Below are positions 59,924 through 64,000 of a stretch of 64,000 nucleotides of DNA, piece after piece; position 1 is the first letter of the stretch, and every line of letters starts with the position of its first letter. Both the position numbers and the translations under genes were made by a program. A model generated the notes under the pieces. The model was given only the letters and a program-made list of their open reading frames with translations, was not told the origin of the DNA and did not search any database. Source of the stretch: CAZLHO01 sp964559455 (lineage in GTDB: Bacteria; Krumholzibacteriota; Krumholzibacteriia; LZORAL124-64-63); the NCBI GenBank assembly GCA_964559455.1, contig CAZLHO010000006.1, forward strand, positions 1-64,000. The letters run 5' to 3'.

Positions 59924-62476
59924 ATGCACAACATTGATGCCGCGATTACAAACGATCTGATAACCCACCCAAAATCAGGGACCAGCGGCATGATGGAATG
60001 GCTGAGAAAGAAGATGTTCAATGAAGAATATGAAGAGGTCTTCGAAAAGCTTGAATCGATTCTGGGGACTAACCAAAATGAGCCTGAAGGTGCGGAGTCG
60101 TCCGGGCTGAAGATTGCGGATATGGTAATTTTGGCCGCGGAGGCACGGTATCTATCTGGAGGATTTCAGGCATGCTTGGAGATGATCGATAAATATACGG
60201 AATCTGGGCTGCTGGAAGCAGAAGACGGTGCTGCAAATTTAATTCGGGGATGGGTCTTGACTCAATATGGCAGGCACAACGAGGCCATGGACATAGCAAA
60301 AGGAGGCCTGAAAAGAACGACACTTACTTCCAAGCCCTTGCTTCATGGGCAGTATTTGCACCTGAGGGGGATGTGCCGACATAAATTGGGGGACAATGAG
60401 AATGCTTTGGATGATCTAAGGGATTCCCAGGCCTTGTTTCGGCAGACAGGGGATCGTTTTCGAGAAATGAACGCGCTGAACGCACTCGCGATTGTCGAAT
60501 CACGAGCTTTCTCTCTTGAGGGAGCGTGCCGGCACCTTGAGCGCTCACTGAGAATTCTGCCGAATGGTATCGGAAACGGAAGAAAGATTCAGGCCCTGCT
60601 GAACCATGCCGTCATGTTGTTCAAGAGGGGGTTGATCAGACAGGCGGAAATCCAAATTACGGCCGCATTGGCAATTCGATCAGGCCACCGTCCCGAATTG
60701 CAACATGCTAGACTGAATATTCTGAAAGCAAGGATTGCCGTTCAAAACGGAGAGTTCACTGAAGCCATGGAATTACTCGAGAAGGTTCTCGAGTTCTCGA
60801 TTCGAAACAAATTCGCAAGAGAGGAGGCCATGGTTCTGGAAACCATGGCCGATTTGTTTCTGGCCAAGAATGAAGTGCTGCAAGCGGAGAGATTGATATC
60901 GAGGACACAAGAAGTGGCCGCGTCCCATGATATGGAGGTGGATTTTGCGTCAGGGGCTCATCGCCGACGCGGGCAAATCCACCTGGCAGCAGAAGATTAT
61001 GGGGAGGCGCTGAAAGAATTCCGTGTTTCGCTTGAAAGGGCGTTACTCGACAACGATACCCTAGAGGAGGGGCTGGCAAGACGATATCTATCGACTTGTT
61101 ATCGATGCATGAGCATGTACGGGAAGGCCTATGCGGAATGTCGCAGATCGGTTGATATATTTCAGAAGCACTGCGTCGAAATCGAACTAGGGCGGAGCTA
61201 CCTCGAGGCCGCACGTATCCGGATTTGCTGGCATTCATATCAGGAACAGTTGGCAGAAGATGATGACCTAGGCTCAATCATCCAGACTGGATCACCCACG
61301 GCCCCGCGCGAGGAGTACCGGGACCATATCGAGGCGGCATGGAGCTATTCAGTCGAAGCGAGGCATCTCTTCGATCTTCTCGGCAACGCCCCGGGAGCGA
61401 CAGACTGTGAACAGGAAATGGATATGATGCGAGCCATCAAAATGCCATCACTTTGTTGCTTGCCATTCAAAATTACTACTGTTGGTCGGACGTCGCATGA
61501 GGAGTTTCCAAGTAGGCCGGTTGGTGGCGGGGAGATGATTGCGGCCTCCCCGGCAATGAAAAATCTTCTTGCCCTTGTCGATGTGGCAGCGACGACTTGT
61601 GAGCCAGTATTGATCACCGGTGAGACCGGGACGGGGAAGGAGTTGATTGCACGCAGGATCCACGGATTGAGCTCAAGAGCAAAATTTCACATCGTTCCTG
61701 TAAATTGCGCCGCGATTCCCGATACGCTATTCGAGCGCGAATTTTTTGGGCACTGCCGAGGGGCCTACACAGGGGCAGATTCGGAGGCCCCGGGTCTTTG
61801 TGAGCAGGCTGACCGAGGCACCTTGTTCCTCGACGAAATCGGAGACTTGCCGCTGGTTCTCCAGGCAAAATTGCTCAGGATCCTACAAGAAGGGACATAC
61901 AGGAAGTTAGGGGATCCAAAGGAGTTGCATGCAGACCTTCGCTTGGTTGCGGCCACGAACGCCTCGCTGGAAGAATTGATGATTTCTGGGAAATTTCGGC
62001 GAGATCTCTATTACCGACTGCAGACAATGGAAATTCATGTGCCACCTCTTCGCGAGCGCAAAGAGGATATCGACCCGCTGATAAGCCTGTTCATTAAAAA
62101 AGTGTATTCCCGCAATGTCGTGATCCATGATGTAATATCCAGTGAAGTTCTGCAGGCCCTTCACCATTATCCGTGGCCGGGTAATATCAGGGAACTCGAG
62201 GCCATCGTCCGGCGCTTGGCTCATTTGGCTCGGCACAAGGGCCAGGCGACCTTGGCCATGCTCCCCGACCACATCGCTCACTGGTACGACCGCCCCTCGG
62301 CCGTCGCAGGCTCCCTGGACCTCGCCGCCCATCTCTCCCGGGCCGAGAACGCCCGCATCCGCCACGCCCTGCTCCTCTCGGGCGACAACCGCAGCCAGGC
62401 CGCCCGGGCCCTGGGCATCTCCCGCAACACCCTCTACAAGAAGATGGAGAAGCTGGGCATCCCGGGGGCGGCCTGA
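59924..62476 (+). CDS. Sigma54-dependent transcriptional activator with N-terminal TPR domain
   Basis: A 850-aa regulator. Residues ~20-470 are tandem TPR-like helices (e.g. AEARYLSGGFQACLEMI, GEALKEFRVSLERALLD). The AAA+ core (~535-765) has Walker A GETGTGKELIAR, the sigma54-contact loop GAYTGA (usual GAFTGA, Tyr variant), Walker B LFLDEIGDL and the arginine-finger region FRRDLYYRL. The C-terminal Fis-type helix-turn-helix is NRSQAARALGISRNTLYKKM. No receiver domain: signal input is presumably through the TPRs. Codon use is AT-rich up to about residue 767 (position ~62,225) and then abruptly GC-rich like the host, i.e. a mosaic gene. Confidence 0.9.
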   Translation: MHNIDAAITNDLITHPKSGTSGMMEWLRKKMFNEEYEEVFEKLESILGTNQNEPEGAESSGLKIADMVILAAEARYLSGGFQACLEMIDKYTESGLLEAEDGAANLIRGWVLTQYGRHNEAMDIAKGGLKRTTLTSKPLLHGQYLHLRGMCRHKLGDNENALDDLRDSQALFRQTGDRFREMNALNALAIVESRAFSLEGACRHLERSLRILPNGIGNGRKIQALLNHAVMLFKRGLIRQAEIQITAALAIRSGHRPELQHARLNILKARIAVQNGEFTEAMELLEKVLEFSIRNKFAREEAMVLETMADLFLAKNEVLQAERLISRTQEVAASHDMEVDFASGAHRRRGQIHLAAEDYGEALKEFRVSLERALLDNDTLEEGLARRYLSTCYRCMSMYGKAYAECRRSVDIFQKHCVEIELGRSYLEAARIRICWHSYQEQLAEDDDLGSIIQTGSPTAPREEYRDHIEAAWSYSVEARHLFDLLGNAPGATDCEQEMDMMRAIKMPSLCCLPFKITTVGRTSHEEFPSRPVGGGEMIAASPAMKNLLALVDVAATTCEPVLITGETGTGKELIARRIHGLSSRAKFHIVPVNCAAIPDTLFEREFFGHCRGAYTGADSEAPGLCEQADRGTLFLDEIGDLPLVLQAKLLRILQEGTYRKLGDPKELHADLRLVAATNASLEELMISGKFRRDLYYRLQTMEIHVPPLRERKEDIDPLISLFIKKVYSRNVVIHDVISSEVLQALHHYPWPGNIRELEAIVRRLAHLARHKGQATLAMLPDHIAHWYDRPSAVAGSLDLAAHLSRAENARIRHALLLSGDNRSQAARALGISRNTLYKKMEKLGIPGAA

Positions 62477-62569
62477 GCCCGTTCCGGGCGTCTTCGGGGG
62501 CGGCGTTGTTGACAATGATTCTCTTGACCATGCAGTCTCAAAGATCCCTTGACACGCCCTTTGGGCCTG

Positions 62570-62585
62570 TGGCACTCTGCTAGCG
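62570..62585 (+). promoter_or_regulatory. Sigma54-like promoter (GG-N10-GC)
   Basis: TGGCACTCTGCTAGCG has TGGCAC (-24) and GC at the exact -12 spacing (consensus TGGCACG-N4-TTGCW). The same bases also give an extended -10 TGC-TAGCGT. Three TTGAC(A/C) boxes lie upstream (62509, 62524, 62549), possible activator sites. Confidence 0.5.
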
Positions 62586-62697
62586 TGCCGGACTCTACCG
62601 GCGCGAGGGTACCCCACGACCCTGCACCTGCCCGAACCCGCATCCCGGTGCCCGTCTGTACGGTTAGCCCGAGTGACCATCCTCTGGGGGAGGAGTG

Positions 62698-62826
62698 ATG
62701 GGCAGGGCTTGCGTTCACCCATGGCGGCTGGTTGTAGTCTTCGTCCTGACTCTGCGGTTCTTCTTCGGCGTGCTTACGCTGCCACGCGTGGTCCCTGTGG
62801 CCTCGTCCCCGAAGCCGGCGCTCTAG
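62698..62826 (+). CDS. 42-aa membrane peptide candidate
   Basis: A small ORF of 43 codons with an excellent ribosome site (GGGGGAGGAGTG directly before the ATG). The peptide begins MGRACVHPWR, has one hydrophobic stretch (LVVVFVLTLRFFFGVLTL, residues ~11-28) that could span the membrane, and a tail PRVVPVASSPKPAL. It is the only frame with a strong ribosome site between the sigma54-like promoter and a T6-tailed terminator. No known family is recognised; a toxin-like, signalling or sensor peptide is possible. Confidence 0.5.
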   Translation: MGRACVHPWRLVVVFVLTLRFFFGVLTLPRVVPVASSPKPAL

Positions 62827-62912
62827 AGGGTTGAGCGTCGGCGCCCCGGTCGCTTCCGGAGGGCGACTCGCAGTCCGGCGGTTCCCACCGCCGGGGAAAC
62901 CTCCGGGCCAAG

Positions 62913-62960
62913 GCCCGCGGCCCTGCCGGCACGATCGGCGGCCGCGGGCCGCTATTTTTT
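62913..62960 (+). terminator. Strong rho-independent terminator
   Basis: 10-bp stem GCCCGCGGCC / GGCCGCGGGC followed by GCTA and six T. Closes a ~390-base transcript starting near 62,595. Confidence 0.85.
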
Positions 62961-63032
62961 GCCCCGCGACGCCGCCCCCCGTACCGTGCTAGGCTCCGGC
63001 GGTCCTCTTCCGCGCAACCCGGAGGTCCATCG

Positions 63033-63800
63033 ATGTCCCGCGCCCGTCTTCTCGTCCCCCTGGCCCTGCTGGCCGCGCTGCTGGCCGCAGGCTGCGACAA
63101 CGGCGGCCCCGAGAGCGGTCCGTACATCGCCGGCGTGGTCGTCGACGCCGCCGGCAAGCCCGTCGAGGGCGCTCGCCTGAACATCATCTACGCCTTCGAG
63201 ATCATTCCCGCCGTCGATCGCGGCGGGGACGATCCGCCGCCGCCGCCGGTGCCCATGACCCTGCTCGGCCTGCCCAACCCCTTCGAGATCCAGGGCCTCG
63301 TCCGCTTCACCGTGCCGTTCCCGGGCATGGTCCGGCTGCGGGTCCTCGACCACGAGGGCCGGCCGGTGCGCACGCTCGTCCTCGGAGAGCTGGTGGCTGG
63401 CGTCCACCAGATCGCCTGGTCGACCCTGGACGACGCGGGCGTCCCCTTGGCCAACGGCCTCTACGCGCTGGACCTCGTCCTGAGCGACGGCGAGCGCGAG
63501 GTCCCCATGACCTGGCCCTGGGTCTTCATCAACAACGTGGACGGGTCCATGCTGGCCGACGCCGCGCTGGACGTGACCGACCGCATCGGCCGCTTCCGCA
63601 TCCCCTCCGGGGCCCTGCCGCTGGGCCGCGAGATCCCGCTCGTCGGCTCGGAGGGCCTGGATCGCGGCGAATTCACCGTCCGCTCCACGCTGCGGCTCTA
63701 CGCCTTCGCCGGCGACGGGCCGGACTACTCCAGCGCCATGGCCGAGCTGGTCCTGCCCGCGGACGGCGGCGGACGGCTGGTGCAGCTGGTCCTGGAGTGA
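63033..63800 (+). CDS. Lipoprotein with FlgD/T9SS-like Ig module
   Basis: A 255-aa lipoprotein with lipobox LAAGC (Cys20). An N-terminal part resembles a carboxypeptidase-regulatory-like domain (YIAGVVVDAAGKPVEGARL). The middle follows the FlgD Ig / T9SS-sorting phrase: LPNPFEIQGLVRFTVPFPG, VRLRVLDHEGRPVRTLVLG, AGVHQIAWSTLDDAGVPL and NGLYALDLVL. The rest is beta-rich without a known family. GGAGGTCCATCG precedes the ATG. The module lies in the middle of the chain, not at the end, so it is not a type 9 secretion tag as such. Confidence 0.8.
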   Translation: MSRARLLVPLALLAALLAAGCDNGGPESGPYIAGVVVDAAGKPVEGARLNIIYAFEIIPAVDRGGDDPPPPPVPMTLLGLPNPFEIQGLVRFTVPFPGMVRLRVLDHEGRPVRTLVLGELVAGVHQIAWSTLDDAGVPLANGLYALDLVLSDGEREVPMTWPWVFINNVDGSMLADAALDVTDRIGRFRIPSGALPLGREIPLVGSEGLDRGEFTVRSTLRLYAFAGDGPDYSSAMAELVLPADGGGRLVQLVLE

Positions 63801-63911
63801 GCGCCGCCCGGCGTGGTGGTGTATCCTATCCTGAGGAGCCGGAGGCGGCGGGGCCCCCGTCAGCCCCCTTCGAACGCCCGGACGCCGCCGTCGGATAATC
63901 AGACGCCACCG

Positions 63912-64000
63912 ATGAAACCGCGACCCGCACGTCTGCTCGCCCGTCTCCTGCCGCTGCTGACGGCGGCCGCGGCGTTCTGCGCCCAGCCCGCCTTCGCCGC
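63912..64000 (+). CDS. Start of an exported protein (truncated by the window)
   Basis: ATG 63912 opens a signal peptide (MKPRPARLLARLLPLLTAAA, then AFCAQPAFA) that runs to the window edge. Only 29 codons visible; nothing more can be said about the mature protein. Confidence 0.6.
   Translation, partial: MKPRPARLLARLLPLLTAAAAFCAQPAFA

Noticed and set aside
63033..63800. Type 9 secretion C-terminal sorting signal
   Set aside because: The LPNPF...LYALDL module is in the middle of a lipoprotein and more than 80 residues follow it, so it is an Ig-like domain rather than a C-terminal tag.

Overview
The window is about 64 kb of very GC-rich DNA (around 70% by eye, except two AT-richer islands at roughly 37.05-37.24 kb and 59.6-62.2 kb) from a Gram-negative (diderm) bacterium. 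It has outer-membrane beta-barrels, lipoproteins, a futalosine-type menaquinone enzyme (MqnE), a Bacillus-type three-gene succinate dehydrogenase, FlgD/T9SS-like Ig modules and TPR-sigma54 regulators. This mix fits a lineage in or near the FCB superphylum (for example Krumholzibacteriota or Eisenbacteria-type candidate phyla). That placement is an inference; no rRNA gene is present. No tRNA, rRNA, CRISPR array, IS element or prophage was seen.

Layout. 1-7.3 kb: MFS permease (partial), DUF432 + MscS channel, EamA permease, B12-dependent radical SAM enzyme, an outer-membrane protein and a lipoprotein. 7.4-10.7 kb: sdhCAB. 11-17.8 kb: small envelope proteins, an HD-domain protein, a sulfatase-like lipoprotein, a ferredoxin, a DegP-type protease and a glycosyltransferase. 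17.8-25 kb: hemE-hemN-hemH-hemY-ccsA/hemX-hemA (minus strand). 25.1-37.1 kb: a multiheme cytochrome island. 37.3-41.3 kb: hemC-hemD-hemB-hemL (minus strand), so that all nine genes from glutamyl-tRNA to protoheme lie on both sides of the cytochrome island. 41.4-43.2 kb: two-component system. 43.4-47.6 kb: GT39-like membrane glycosyltransferase and a small RiPP-like locus. 47.7-55.98 kb: DDAH-like hydrolase, PhoU and Na/Pi transporter, moeA-mogA, peptide deformylase, mqnE and a PHP-domain protein. 56-59.6 kb: secreted proteins and an outer-membrane barrel, with an elaborate palindromic repeat between them. 59.9-63 kb: a compositionally mosaic TPR-sigma54 activator followed by an isolated promoter / 42-codon ORF / terminator unit. 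The window ends in a FlgD-like lipoprotein and a truncated exported protein.

The most exciting system is the cytochrome island (25.1-37.1 kb). It encodes a hexaheme cytochrome that matches the Geobacter nanowire cytochrome OmcS in its mature N-terminus, all six heme motifs and the inter-subunit His16 position. With it are an NHL beta-propeller lipoprotein, a large outer-membrane barrel with a discoidin-like insert, two CsgG/LpoB-type proteins, a parvulin/SurA-type chaperone, and 26-heme, 16-heme and 7-heme cytochromes. Together they look like a complete extracellular-electron-transfer / cytochrome-filament export and assembly locus, supplied by the adjacent heme pathway (HemX/CcsA included).

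Two smaller candidate systems are a RiPP-like cassette (a 64-aa precursor with a CDCSCDC core, a hairpin, a Cys-containing LpxL-like protein, and a PqqD-like/M50 membrane peptidase) and the sigma54-linked 42-codon membrane-peptide gene at 62.57-62.96 kb.
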